Position numbers and translations under genes: made by a program. The notes beneath the pieces are model-generated. The model searched no databases. It was not told the origin of the DNA and was given only the letters and a program-made list of their open reading frames with translations. From the NCBI GenBank assembly GCA_016650445.1, contig JAENVS010000011.1, positions 200,307-264,306 on the forward strand: a stretch of 64,000 nucleotides of DNA. Direction: 5' to 3'. Origin of the DNA: Frankiaceae bacterium. GTDB taxonomy: Bacteria; Actinomycetota; Actinomycetes; Mycobacteriales; SCTD01. This document shows, in pieces, positions 39,427-51,063 of this stretch (position 1 is the stretch's first letter; each line of letters opens with the position of its first letter).

Positions 39427-40227
39427 ATGACGGACGCCGACATCGGCGTGATCGGCGGCTCCGGTCTCTACGCACTGCTCGACGACGCGACCGAGCTGAC
39501 GGTGGACACGCCCTACGGACCGCCGAGCGACCCGCTCGTCGTCGGTGACCTCGCCGGCCGGCGCGTCGCGTTCGTCCCACGGCACGGGCGCGACCACCGG
39601 TTTCCCCCGCACCGCATCCCGTACCGCGCCAACCTGTGGGCGCTGCGCAGCCTCGGTGTCAGCCAGGTGCTGGCGCCGTGCGCCGTCGGCAGCCTGAGCG
39701 CGGTCTGCCCAGCGGGCACCCTGGTCGTCCCGGACCAGCTCGTCGACCGCACCTCCGGTCGATCACAGACCTTCCACGACGAGGGCGCGGTGCACGTCTC
39801 GTTCGCCGACCCCTACTGCCCGACCGGGCGCGCCGTCGCGGTGGCGGTCGCGGCAGCCGCGGGCTGGGTGGTGGTCGACGGCGGCACCATCGTCGTCGTC
39901 GAGGGACCGCGCTTCTCCACGCGAGCGGAGTCGCAGTGGTTCGCGGCCCAAGGCTGGAGCGTTGTCAACATGACTGCCCACCCGGAGGCGGCGCTCGCGC
40001 GCGAGCTCGCGCTCTGCTACACGACGATCGCCCTCGTCACCGATCTCGACGCGGGTGTCGCAGAAGCCGCCGCGGTGACGCAGGAGGAGGTCTTCAGGGT
40101 GTTCGCGAGCAACACCGCGCGGCTTCGCGAGCTCCTGCACGACATCGTCGGCGCGCTGCCGACCGCGCCCGAGTGCTCCTGCCGACAGTCGCTCGACGGC
40201 ACCGACGTCCGGCTCCAGCTGCCATGA
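39427..40227 (+). CDS. S-methyl-5'-thioadenosine phosphorylase
   Basis: The 266-residue nucleoside phosphorylase has the MTAP/PNP motifs IGVIGGSGLY, PRHGRDHRFPPHRIPYRANL and IVVVEGPRFSTRAESQWF, NMTAHPEA. It splits methylthioadenosine into adenine and methylthioribose 1-phosphate for methionine salvage. Closely related enzymes use methylthioinosine, so specificity is not certain. ATG 39427 has AGGGGG 8 nt upstream. Its stop overlaps the next start (ATGA). Confidence 0.93.
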   Translation: MTDADIGVIGGSGLYALLDDATELTVDTPYGPPSDPLVVGDLAGRRVAFVPRHGRDHRFPPHRIPYRANLWALRSLGVSQVLAPCAVGSLSAVCPAGTLVVPDQLVDRTSGRSQTFHDEGAVHVSFADPYCPTGRAVAVAVAAAAGWVVVDGGTIVVVEGPRFSTRAESQWFAAQGWSVVNMTAHPEAALARELALCYTTIALVTDLDAGVAEAAAVTQEEVFRVFASNTARLRELLHDIVGALPTAPECSCRQSLDGTDVRLQLP

Positions 40228-40850
40228 CACCGATCACTGCCCAGGACGTGCGCCGCGCGGTCAGCCGGCATCGCGCGCTGCTCGCCGCGGGTTTCGCGGC
40301 GGGCGCGGTCGCGTCGGCGCTGGGAGTCCTCGCGCCCGAACGCCAAGCCGGGGTCGCCGTGCTGACCGCGGCACGCGACCTCGCGGCCGGCACAGCGCTG
40401 TCATCGGCAGACCTGCGTGCCGTCGAGATGCCGCAGGCGCTCGTGCCTGCGGGCGCTCTGCTCGCGGCCACGGCCACCGCGGGCCGGGTCCTTGCCGCAC
40501 CGGTGCGTCGTGGGGAGGCTCTGACCGACGTCCGGCTCGCCGGAGCCGGTCTGCTCGCCCCGGGCACCGTCGGGCTGCTCGCCGTGCCGATCCGCATCGC
40601 CGACGCCGCCAGCGCGGCGCTCGTCACCGCCGGCGACCGCGTCGACGTGCTGGCCGCCGCGTCGTCCGGCGGACCGCCTGCGGCGCGGGTCGTCGCTGCC
40701 GACGCGGAGGTGCTCGCGGTCCCGACCGCCGTAGCCGACTCCGGTGACGGCGCCTTGATCGTCGTGGCCACCACCCCGACCGTCGCAGCCACGCTGGCCG
40801 CGGCGGCGGTGTCAAGCCGGTTGTCCCTGACCCTTCGGCCGCGCCCGTGA
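40224..40850 (+). CDS. SAF-domain membrane-anchored protein (CpaB-like)
   Basis: The 208-residue protein has a basic N-terminus, one membrane helix (LLAAGFAAGAVASALGVL, about residues 20-37) and a SAF domain (TAARDLAAGTALSSADL, then PAGALLAATATAGRVLAAPVRRGEAL). The rest matches the RcpC/CpaB layout with TVGLLAVPI and VTAGDRVDVLAA. CpaB works in Flp pilus assembly, but no other pilus gene is nearby, so function is open. It overlaps the MTA phosphorylase (ATGA) and the flavoprotein (GTGA). Confidence 0.85.
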   Translation: MTPITAQDVRRAVSRHRALLAAGFAAGAVASALGVLAPERQAGVAVLTAARDLAAGTALSSADLRAVEMPQALVPAGALLAATATAGRVLAAPVRRGEALTDVRLAGAGLLAPGTVGLLAVPIRIADAASAALVTAGDRVDVLAAASSGGPPAARVVAADAEVLAVPTAVADSGDGALIVVATTPTVAATLAAAAVSSRLSLTLRPRP

Positions 40851-42412
40851 GCGGGACCTACGCCGTCTGGGGATGGGGCGGGCCGGAAGACGAGCCATCG
40901 GCCGCCGACCTCGCGTCGCTGGCACCCTTCGTCGCCGAGACCACGGGGATCCCGGTGCAGGCGCCGTTTCGGCCGCGACCCCTGCCCGAGCTGCCCCCGC
41001 CGCGCGCCGATCTCCCGTCCTCGCTGGCGCCGCTCTGCAGCACCGACCCGGCCGACCGGGCACGGCACGGCATCGGCCGGTCCTACCGCGACCTGGTCCG
41101 GGCCATCCGCGGCGAGCTCACGCATGCTCCCGACCTCGTCCTGCGGCCGCGCGACGAGCAGGACGTCGTCGACGTCCTCGACTGGGCCGGCAGCGCCGGC
41201 GTACCCCTCGTTCCGTACGGCGGCGGCACCAGCGTGGTGGGCGGGGTCGAGCCGGTCGGGCTCGAACGGGCGGTCAGCCTCGACCTGCAGCGCCTCAGCG
41301 GGGTGGTCGAGGTCGACCCGATCAGCCGTGCGGTCCGCCTGCGCGCCGGCACCCTCGGCCCGGCCGTCGAGGAGGCGCTCAAGCCGCACGGCCTCACCCT
41401 TCGCTTCTACCCGCAGTCGTTCGAGCGGTCGACGGTCGGCGGCTGGGTCGCCACCCGCGCGGCGGGCCACTTCTCGACGCGCCAGACACACATCGACGAC
41501 CTGGTCGAGTCCGTACGCGCCGTGACACCGACCGGCGTGTGGGAGTCGCGACGCCTGCCGGCATCGGGAGCCGGACCCAGCCCCGACCGGATGCTGCTCG
41601 GCAGTGAGGGCACCCTCGGCGTCGTCACCGAGACCTGGCTGCGTGCGCAGCCGCGACCCGTGCACCGCTGGTCCGCGACGGTGGCCGCAGCCGACTTCAC
41701 GGCGGGGGCCGATGCGGTCCGGCTCCTGCTGCAGTCGGGTCTGACGCCGGCGACGTGTCGCCTCGTCGACGCGGGCGAGAGCGCGCTCACCGGGACGCTG
41801 ACGACCGGCGAGGCCGCGCTGGTGCTCGGTTTCGAGTCCCTGGCGGCCCCGCTCGACCAGGAGACGGCGTCGGCGCTCGCACTGTGCCAGGACGCCGGTC
41901 TGCGGGTCGTCGAGGCCGGCCCGCGCGGCACGTCCGGTGAGGCGTGGCGCTCGACGTTCGTGCGTGCGCCGTACCTCAGAGAGCAGCTGATCCTGCTCGG
42001 CGTCCTGGTCGAGACCTTCGAGACCGCCGTCACCTGGGACCTGCTGCCCCGACTCGTCGTGCAGGTGACCGCCGCCGTCACGGATGCGCTCGTCGCCGTC
42101 TGCGGCGGGGGCCGGGTGACGTGCCGGCTCACCCACGTCTACCCCGACGGAGCGGCGCCGTACTTCACGGTGTTCGCGCCCGGACGGCGCGGGGTGGAGG
42201 TGGCGCAGTGGGACGAGGTCAAGGTCGCCGCAGGTGAGGCGATCCTCGCGAGCGGCGGGACGATCACCCACCACCACGCGGTCGGCCGCGACCACCGGCC
42301 CTGGTACGACCGGCAACGGCCCGACCCGTTCGCGCGGGCGCTCGGGGCCGTGAAGCGCGAGCTCGACCCGACCGGAGTGCTCAACCCCGGCGTGCTGATC
42401 AGCGCGGGCTGA
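40847..42412 (+). CDS. FAD-binding oxidoreductase, alkyldihydroxyacetonephosphate synthase-like
   Basis: The 521-residue VAO-family flavoprotein has an N-terminal PCMH FAD-binding domain (VPYGGGTSVVGGVEP, near residues 122-136), a central FAD-contact segment MLLGSEGTLGVVTE, and a C-terminal region with the ADPS His triplet (TITHHHAVGRDH) and ALGAVKRELDPTGVLNPG. ADPS enzymes build ether lipids, but many actinobacterial relatives oxidise 2-hydroxy acids or other substrates. The substrate is unknown. Its GTG overlaps the SAF-domain stop. Confidence 0.9.
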   Translation: MSGTYAVWGWGGPEDEPSAADLASLAPFVAETTGIPVQAPFRPRPLPELPPPRADLPSSLAPLCSTDPADRARHGIGRSYRDLVRAIRGELTHAPDLVLRPRDEQDVVDVLDWAGSAGVPLVPYGGGTSVVGGVEPVGLERAVSLDLQRLSGVVEVDPISRAVRLRAGTLGPAVEEALKPHGLTLRFYPQSFERSTVGGWVATRAAGHFSTRQTHIDDLVESVRAVTPTGVWESRRLPASGAGPSPDRMLLGSEGTLGVVTETWLRAQPRPVHRWSATVAAADFTAGADAVRLLLQSGLTPATCRLVDAGESALTGTLTTGEAALVLGFESLAAPLDQETASALALCQDAGLRVVEAGPRGTSGEAWRSTFVRAPYLREQLILLGVLVETFETAVTWDLLPRLVVQVTAAVTDALVAVCGGGRVTCRLTHVYPDGAAPYFTVFAPGRRGVEVAQWDEVKVAAGEAILASGGTITHHHAVGRDHRPWYDRQRPDPFARALGAVKRELDPTGVLNPGVLISAG

Positions 42413-42465
42413 CGAAGTCGGGCAAGATGCGCGCGGGTACATCTCCGCGCTCTGGAAGGACCGAC

Positions 42466-42876
42466 GTGAACGGGTTCAAGAAGTTCCTGCTGCGAGGCAA
42501 CGTCGTCGACCTGGCGGTTGCGGTCGTCATCGGCGCCGCTTTCGGCGCTGTCATCACGGCGTTCGTCGGAGCCTTCATCACGCCACTGGTCGGCGTGGTC
42601 ACCGGAGCCAGCGGCGACTTCACCAAGAAGACCTTCGAGGTCTCCGGGGTGACGTTCCCCTACGGCCTGTTCGTGCAGGCGCTGCTCACCTTCGTCATCA
42701 TCGTTGCCGTCATCTACTTCTTCGTGGTCCAGCCGATCAACCGGCTGATGGAGAAGTTCAAGACCGAGCCGGACGTCGCCTCGACGACCAAGGAGTGCCC
42801 GGAGTGCCTCTCGAGCATCCCGGTGCAGGCACTGCGCTGCGCGTTCTGCACGGTCGAGCAGCTCGACGTCGCCTAA
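42466..42876 (+). CDS. mscL: large-conductance mechanosensitive channel with C-terminal zinc ribbon
   Basis: The 136-residue MscL has the family N-terminus FKKFLLRGNVVDLAVAVVIG, TM1 at about residues 14-40 and TM2 at about 66-90 (FVQALLTFVIIVAVIYFFVV). It opens under hypo-osmotic tension. After the usual cytoplasmic helix it continues into CPEC and CAFC (Cys111, 114, 125, 128), a zinc ribbon. GTG 42466 has GAAGGA 5 nt upstream. Confidence 0.95.
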   Translation: MNGFKKFLLRGNVVDLAVAVVIGAAFGAVITAFVGAFITPLVGVVTGASGDFTKKTFEVSGVTFPYGLFVQALLTFVIIVAVIYFFVVQPINRLMEKFKTEPDVASTTKECPECLSSIPVQALRCAFCTVEQLDVA

Positions 42877-42888
42877 AGCTGCTGGAGC

Positions 42889-43041
42889 TCAGCGCTCCTG
42901 GTCGTGGTGCGGCGGTCGCTCCGCGCGCAAGCGCTCGTCGTCGTCCGGCGGTGGGGTTCGATCGGGCTCGTCGACGCGGGGTTCCTCAGCCGGCTGCCGG
43001 GCTCCCGGCGGACCCACGGCACGACGGCGGCGGCGCGGCAT
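42889..43041 (-). CDS. small Arg/Pro-rich protein of unknown function
   Basis: A 50-residue frame begins with an ATG preceded by GAGAGGA at 5 nt. The product starts MPRRRRRAVGPPG and then alternates acidic and Pro stretches, ending HHDQER. It is highly charged and looks disordered. It fills the space between mscL (convergent) and tRNA-Arg (divergent). The Shine-Dalgarno and exact fit support a real gene; there is no recognisable family. Confidence 0.5.
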   Translation of the reverse strand: MPRRRRRAVGPPGARQPAEEPRVDEPDRTPPPDDDERLRAERPPHHDQER

Positions 43042-43103
43042 GGGCGTCCTCTCGTAGGCCGGGCCCGATCATCCCCCGCGACTACGCTGGCTGGGCTCCA
43101 CCA

Positions 43104-43176
43104 GCCTCCGTAGCTCAGTGGATAGAGCGCCTCCGTCCTAAGGAGGGCGTCGGGAGTTCGATTCTCTCCGGGGGCA
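43104..43176 (+). tRNA. tRNA-Arg (anticodon CCU)
   Basis: Seventy-three nucleotides fold as a cloverleaf. The acceptor is GCCTCCG/CGGGGGC with one wobble. The D stem is GCTC/GAGC. The anticodon arm is CCTCC-GTCCTAA-GGAGG, giving CCT. The T arm is GGGAG-TTCGATT-CTCTC and the discriminator is A. The 3' end lies 6 nt from the convergent secreted-protein gene. Confidence 0.96.
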
Positions 43177-43182
43177 CCCGCG

Positions 43183-45096
43183 CTAGCAGGTGTGGTTGTG
43201 GTCGTAGATCGGTGAGTCGGTCGGCACCTGGTACTGCCGCATGACCACGTCGCCGCCGGTGAACGACGCCGCGGCGCTGCACGGGTCGAACGTGTCGCCC
43301 GTGTGCGGGAACGTCCAGTTCTGGACGTTCGTCAGCGTGAGCTGACCCATGATCTGCGACCAGTCCTTGACGTTGCTGTAGACGCCGACCCGGTAGCCGG
43401 CCGCGCGCAGCCGGTTGATCGCCGCGATGACGACGTTGCCGTTGACCCCGACGGTCTGCCACGTCGGTCCGTTCTCGACGTCGATGAACACTTGCGGCTT
43501 CTCGGCCAGCCCGATCAGCTGGTCGATCGCGTACCCCGCGAGGTTGTGCCCGTAGTTCCAGCCGCAGTTGACGTCGGTGGACGAAGCCGGGTTGCAGGTG
43601 GTCCGCGGCCCGGGGTCCGCCCAGTGCGAGCTGGTGCTCCCCGGTGCGTTGGCGTTGATGTAGACGGCGGCGCCCCCGGGCAGGCTCGACGCCCAGCCGT
43701 ACTCGTCGGCGAAGCAGGTGTTCGGGTTGAACGGGTTGTGCGTGACGCCGACGATCGCGAACGCGCCGTCTGCGGGGTGGTTGCTCGCCGTCGAGCCGGC
43801 CGTCGTGCACTGCGGCCAGGAGATGTCCCAGCCGTCGCCGGCGGGGCCGAGCCAGCCGGACAGGTCGACGATCAGGTGGGTGTTGCCCGAGGTGTTGCGC
43901 AGCCGCACCTTGCCGTCGCGGCCGACCGCGGCGAGCACCGTGTTGGGGACGGTCTGTCCCGCCGACGGGTTGAGGTTGCTGGCGTTCGGCACGCTGCTGT
44001 CCGCCGGGGTCGGGTAGACGCGCACGTCGGTCCCGCTGCTCGCGATCCCGGTGACGTTGAGGACGACGACGCGACCGGGGAACGGGACAGGGGTCGGCGA
44101 CCCGCCGGCGCCGACCGGCCCGGACCCGGCGACGACGAGGTCCAACGTCGCACCGGGCGCGAGCGGCATGCCGGACCGGGTGTCGAGCAGCCGGCGCGGG
44201 TCGAGCGGGTGGAAGACGTTGGCGTCGGTGCCCGGCGTGTACCAGCCGGCCAGGTCGAGGAGCACGTGCACGGTGCCGGCGGCGTTGCGGATCGACACGG
44301 TGCCGTCCTCGCCGATGGCGGCGATGACAGCCGCTGCGGTGACGTTGCCGGGGGCGGGATTCAGGTTGCTGACGGTCGGGGTCGCCCCGCCGGCACGCGT
44401 CGGGTACACCCGCAGGTCAGTGACCCTCGTCGGGCTCACTGCGGTGACGTTCAGGGCGACGGCCGACGCGTTCGCGGGTACGCCGGTGCTCCCGCCGCGG
44501 ACGCTGAGTGTGCGCGCCTCACCAGCGGCGAACGCCGGCCCCTGGCCCGCCTCGCGGGTGTCGAGCAGCCGCCGCGGCGTGGCGCCGGTGTACGACGCGC
44601 CGCTCGCCCCTTCGATGTAGTAGCCGGACAGGTCGCCGATGAGGTCAACCCAGCCGGCGCCGTTGCGAAGACGCACGTACCCCTGGTCGCCGACCTTGAC
44701 CGTGACGAGGTTGGCGGCGGTGGCACCGGCGACGAGGTTGAGGTTGCTCACGGTCGGCGGTGGCAACGCGGGGCTGGGGGGTGTGGGGTAGACGCGGATG
44801 TCGGTGGACGCATCCGCCCTTGTCGCAGTGACGTTGAGCACGACAGCCGTGGCGCTGATGGGAACGCCGCTCTTGCCGGTGACGAGGACGTCGATCGTCT
44901 GGCCCTGGCCCACCTGCTGCTTGGGCACGCCGCCGGTGCCGTCGCGGGTGTCGAACAGCCGCACCGGGTCGAGCGGCACGTAGGTCGACTGCCCCTCGGT
45001 CGGCGTCGCGGCCTGCGCGACGGGCACCCCGGTCGTGGGTACGGCGAGCCCGGCGGCGACGAGAACGACCAGGGAACGGCGGAGAAGGTTGCGCAC
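43183..45096 (-). CDS. secreted protein: three propeller-like repeats plus GH25-like domain
   Basis: The 637-residue protein has a signal peptide ending near VAQAA (residue 30). Three units at about residues 41-160, 173-286 and 297-416 each run DP.RLLDTR, ALNVTA, LRVYPT, SNLN, DG.VRLRN and DLSGWY. From residue 421 a GH25/Rv2525c-like TIM-barrel domain follows, with GWDISWPQC, AFAIVGVTHN, a YINAN segment, VFIDVENGP, a conserved RLRAAGYRVGVYSN and a last Cys. It is probably bound to the cell wall; whether it cleaves peptidoglycan is not known. GTG 45096 follows a TACGTT hexamer by 6 nt. Confidence 0.8.
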   Translation of the reverse strand: MRNLLRRSLVVLVAAGLAVPTTGVPVAQAATPTEGQSTYVPLDPVRLFDTRDGTGGVPKQQVGQGQTIDVLVTGKSGVPISATAVVLNVTATRADASTDIRVYPTPPSPALPPPTVSNLNLVAGATAANLVTVKVGDQGYVRLRNGAGWVDLIGDLSGYYIEGASGASYTGATPRRLLDTREAGQGPAFAAGEARTLSVRGGSTGVPANASAVALNVTAVSPTRVTDLRVYPTRAGGATPTVSNLNPAPGNVTAAAVIAAIGEDGTVSIRNAAGTVHVLLDLAGWYTPGTDANVFHPLDPRRLLDTRSGMPLAPGATLDLVVAGSGPVGAGGSPTPVPFPGRVVVLNVTGIASSGTDVRVYPTPADSSVPNASNLNPSAGQTVPNTVLAAVGRDGKVRLRNTSGNTHLIVDLSGWLGPAGDGWDISWPQCTTAGSTASNHPADGAFAIVGVTHNPFNPNTCFADEYGWASSLPGGAAVYINANAPGSTSSHWADPGPRTTCNPASSTDVNCGWNYGHNLAGYAIDQLIGLAEKPQVFIDVENGPTWQTVGVNGNVVIAAINRLRAAGYRVGVYSNVKDWSQIMGQLTLTNVQNWTFPHTGDTFDPCSAAASFTGGDVVMRQYQVPTDSPIYDHNHTC

Positions 45097-45102
45097 CCCG
45101 AA

Positions 45103-45108
45103 AACGTA
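45103..45108 (-). promoter_or_regulatory. leaderless-type -10 element of the GH25-like gene
   Basis: On the minus strand TACGTT is followed by 6 nt (TTCGGG) and the GTG start. It is divergent from the similar element at 45129. Confidence 0.6.
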
Positions 45109-45128
45109 TGCGATTTTCGCCCAGTGGG

Positions 45129-45134
45129 TACGGT
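45129..45134 (+). promoter_or_regulatory. leaderless-type -10 element of the hotdog-like gene
   Basis: TACGGT is followed by 6 nt (CCCGTC) and the GTG at 45141. Confidence 0.6.
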
Positions 45135-45140
45135 CCCGTC

Positions 45141-45839
45141 GTGCCTCCCGCCGCTCCCAGGTCGGTCCTGAGGATCGACGGCCGCTACACCGGACCGCCG
45201 ACCTCCGCCAACGGCGGGGTGAGCTGCGGGCTCCTCATCGCCTTCGTCGACGCCCCGGCCGTCGAGGTGACCCTGCGCCGGCCGCCTCCCCTTGACGTCG
45301 ACCTGCGCGTCGCCGGCGGCGACCTGTACGACGGCGAGCAACTGGTCGCGTCAGCCCGGCCCGGCGCCGTCGAGCTCGAGCCTCATCCGCCCGTGACCGT
45401 CGCGCAGGCGCTGGCCGCAGAGGCGTCGTACGCCGGGCTGACCGCGCACCCGTTCCCGGGGTGCTTCGTCTGCGGGACTGATCGCGCGGCGCCGGACGGT
45501 CTCGGGCTGCGGCCGGGGCCGGTCGCACCGGGCACCGTGGCGACGACGTGGACCCCGATGACGGACGACGCGTTCCTCGTCTGGGCGGCCCTCGACTGCC
45601 CTGGCGGCTGGGCCGAGGACGTGCCGGGACGCCCGCTGGTGCTCGGACGGATGACCCTGGAGCTGCACGCGTTGCCGGCCGTGGGTGCACCGCACGTCGT
45701 CATCGGCTGGGTGATCGGCCGCGAGGGGCGCAAGACCTTCAGCGGCACGGCGCTGTACGACGCCGGCGGCACGCTGCTCGCTCTCGCGCAGCAGACCTGG
45801 TTCGCCGTCGACGTCGCGACGCTGACCGGTCAGGCGTAG
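45141..45839 (+). CDS. hotdog/thioesterase-like protein of unknown function
   Basis: The 232-residue protein begins VPPAAPRSVLRIDGRYTGPP and soon shows TSANGGVSCGLLI, a pattern of double-hotdog acyl-CoA-binding proteins. The middle has FPGCFVCGTDR and the end has the strand-rich VIGWVIGREGRKTFSGTALY. A thioesterase or acyl-binding role is an inference from this pattern; no catalytic residue is certain. The start is set by the leaderless -10 element. It converges on the MFS gene with 10 nt overlap. Confidence 0.75.
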   Translation: MPPAAPRSVLRIDGRYTGPPTSANGGVSCGLLIAFVDAPAVEVTLRRPPPLDVDLRVAGGDLYDGEQLVASARPGAVELEPHPPVTVAQALAAEASYAGLTAHPFPGCFVCGTDRAAPDGLGLRPGPVAPGTVATTWTPMTDDAFLVWAALDCPGGWAEDVPGRPLVLGRMTLELHALPAVGAPHVVIGWVIGREGRKTFSGTALYDAGGTLLALAQQTWFAVDVATLTGQA

Positions 45840-47122
45840 GGCTCGCGCACGTCGTAGCGGCGGAACCGGGGTACGGCGGCTGCGCAGGCCGCGGTCAGCA
45901 CCACGACCGCCACGCCGCCTGAGACGACGGCGCCCTCGAGGCCGCCGACCTCGGCGCTCAGCCCGGCCCGGCCGTCGCCGAGGCGCGGGCCTCCCGCCAC
46001 GACGACGATGAAGACGCCGCCGAGCCGGCCGCGCATCTCGTCAGGAGCCGCCGCCTGCAGGATCGAGCTGCGGAAGACCGCCGAGATCATGTCGGCGCAG
46101 CCGGCGGCGGCGAGCATGAGCAGCCCGAACCACAGCAGGTCGGTGAGACCGAAGGCGGCGATCGCCACGCCCCACGCGACGATCGCGACCAGCACCGCCA
46201 CGCCCTGCCGGTGGATGCGGCCGAGCCAGCCCCCGAACAACGCACCGAGCAGTGCGCCCGCCGCGAGCGCCGAGTACAGCGCACCCGCGGTCTGCGGACC
46301 TCCGCCGTACACGTCCTGGGCGATCGCGGGGAACAGGGCCCGCGGCATCGCGAAGACCATCGCGATGAGGTCGACGACGAACGTCATGAGCAGGACCGGC
46401 CGGGTGCGCAGGAAGGCGAGCCCCTCGAGCACGCTGGCGGTGCCGGCCTTGCGACCGCCACCGGCAGGCGGCATGGCAGGCAGTGTCAGCACCGCCCACA
46501 TCGACGCGCCGAACGACACGGCGTCGAGCCCGTACGCCGTCGCGTAGCCGGGTCCGGCGACGAGCGCACCCGCCAGCAGCGGGCCGACCGTGACGCCGAT
46601 GTTGAACTCCACCTGCTTGAGCGCGTTCGCCGCCGGGAGCAGGTGGACGGGCAGCAGTCGCGGCGTGAACGCCGAGCGGGCCGGCGAGTCGATCGAGAAC
46701 AACCCCGCCTGCACGGCGATGACGGCGTACAGCAGCGCCGTCGAGTGCAGCCCGGCCACCGCCTGCGCGAGCAGGACGACCGACAGCACGGTCTGCCCGA
46801 TGGTGGTCAGGATGACCAGCTTCCTGCGGTCGACCGCGTCGGCGATGGCGCCGCCGTACAGGCCGAAGACGATGAGTGGCAGCAATCCGGAGAGTCCGAC
46901 GAGCCCCACAGCGGCGGCGGAGCGGGTCTGGTCGTAGACCTGGATCGGCACCGCGACCGCGGTCACCTGCGTGCCGATGACGGACACCGCGTCACCGATG
47001 AGCAGCCGCCGGAAGGCGGGCGAGATCCGGAGCGGGGTCACGTCGAGAGCGACCCGACGCAGGCGGGAGGCCACGCCGCGGCCCGGCTCCTCCGGGGACT
47101 CCGGCGCTTGCGGCAGCGTCAC
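45830..47122 (-). CDS. MFS transporter, EntS-like exporter
   Basis: The 430-residue protein has about 12 membrane helices and the MFS motif GLYGGAIADAVDRRKLVI after helix 2. The first segment FRRLLIGDAVSVIGTQVTAVAVPIQVYD is typical of the EntS/DHA3 group, which exports siderophores or drugs. No Shine-Dalgarno precedes the GTG start, which overlaps (GTGA) the stop of a 43-residue upstream frame, so translation is probably coupled to it. Confidence 0.9.
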   Translation of the reverse strand: MTLPQAPESPEEPGRGVASRLRRVALDVTPLRISPAFRRLLIGDAVSVIGTQVTAVAVPIQVYDQTRSAAAVGLVGLSGLLPLIVFGLYGGAIADAVDRRKLVILTTIGQTVLSVVLLAQAVAGLHSTALLYAVIAVQAGLFSIDSPARSAFTPRLLPVHLLPAANALKQVEFNIGVTVGPLLAGALVAGPGYATAYGLDAVSFGASMWAVLTLPAMPPAGGGRKAGTASVLEGLAFLRTRPVLLMTFVVDLIAMVFAMPRALFPAIAQDVYGGGPQTAGALYSALAAGALLGALFGGWLGRIHRQGVAVLVAIVAWGVAIAAFGLTDLLWFGLLMLAAAGCADMISAVFRSSILQAAAPDEMRGRLGGVFIVVVAGGPRLGDGRAGLSAEVGGLEGAVVSGGVAVVVLTAACAAAVPRFRRYDVREPYA

Positions 47123-47250
47123 GGGGACAGTCGCTGCAGCCGGTCCGGTCGCCTATGCCAGAACTGCCACGTGCCGGACAGGTCGGGGAGGTCGAGCCCG
47201 ACCGAGCTGTACTCGCGCCGGAGGGCCGCAAGGCGCGCGGGGTCAGGCAC
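47119..47250 (-). pseudogene. probable pdxH 5' remnant now acting as leader frame for the MFS gene
   Basis: The 43-residue frame starts GTG and reads VPDPARLAALRREYSSVGLD, then LPDLSGTWQFW. The first 27 residues resemble the N-terminus of pyridoxamine-phosphate oxidase (PdxH), which often lies divergently beside citrate synthase in actinobacteria. The remaining about 180 residues are absent, and the frame ends at the MFS start. A TAGGGT hexamer 6 nt upstream indicates that it is still transcribed and translated without a leader. A genuine short leader peptide is the alternative. Confidence 0.45.
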
Positions 47251-47256
47251 CCCCCG

Positions 47257-47262
47257 ACCCTA
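47257..47262 (-). promoter_or_regulatory. leaderless-type -10 element for pdxH remnant/MFS transcript
   Basis: On the minus strand TAGGGT is followed by 6 nt (CGGGGG) and the GTG at 47250. Confidence 0.55.
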
Positions 47263-47342
47263 GCCATCCGGAGGGCAGACGGCGCGGCACGGCAGAATGG
47301 AGGTCAGGGAACCACCCTCTCCCCCACTTTGGAGCCCGCCAC

Positions 47343-49815
<2,473 letters not shown>

Positions 49816-49840
49816 CGGACCTATCTGCCAGGCTTGGGCC

Positions 49841-51049
<1,209 letters not shown>

Positions 51050-51051
51050 CA

Positions 51052-51057
51052 TACGGT
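51052..51057 (+). promoter_or_regulatory. leaderless-type -10 element of the aldo/keto reductase
   Basis: TACGGT is followed by 6 nt (CGGGGC) and the ATG at 51064, inside the 14-nt gap after the P450 stop. Confidence 0.55.
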
Positions 51058-51063
51058 CGGGGC

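Noticed and set aside
40094-42442. 782-codon minus-strand frame antisense to the MTA phosphorylase, SAF and flavoprotein genes
   Set aside because: It spans three real genes that form a tightly overlapping plus-strand set.
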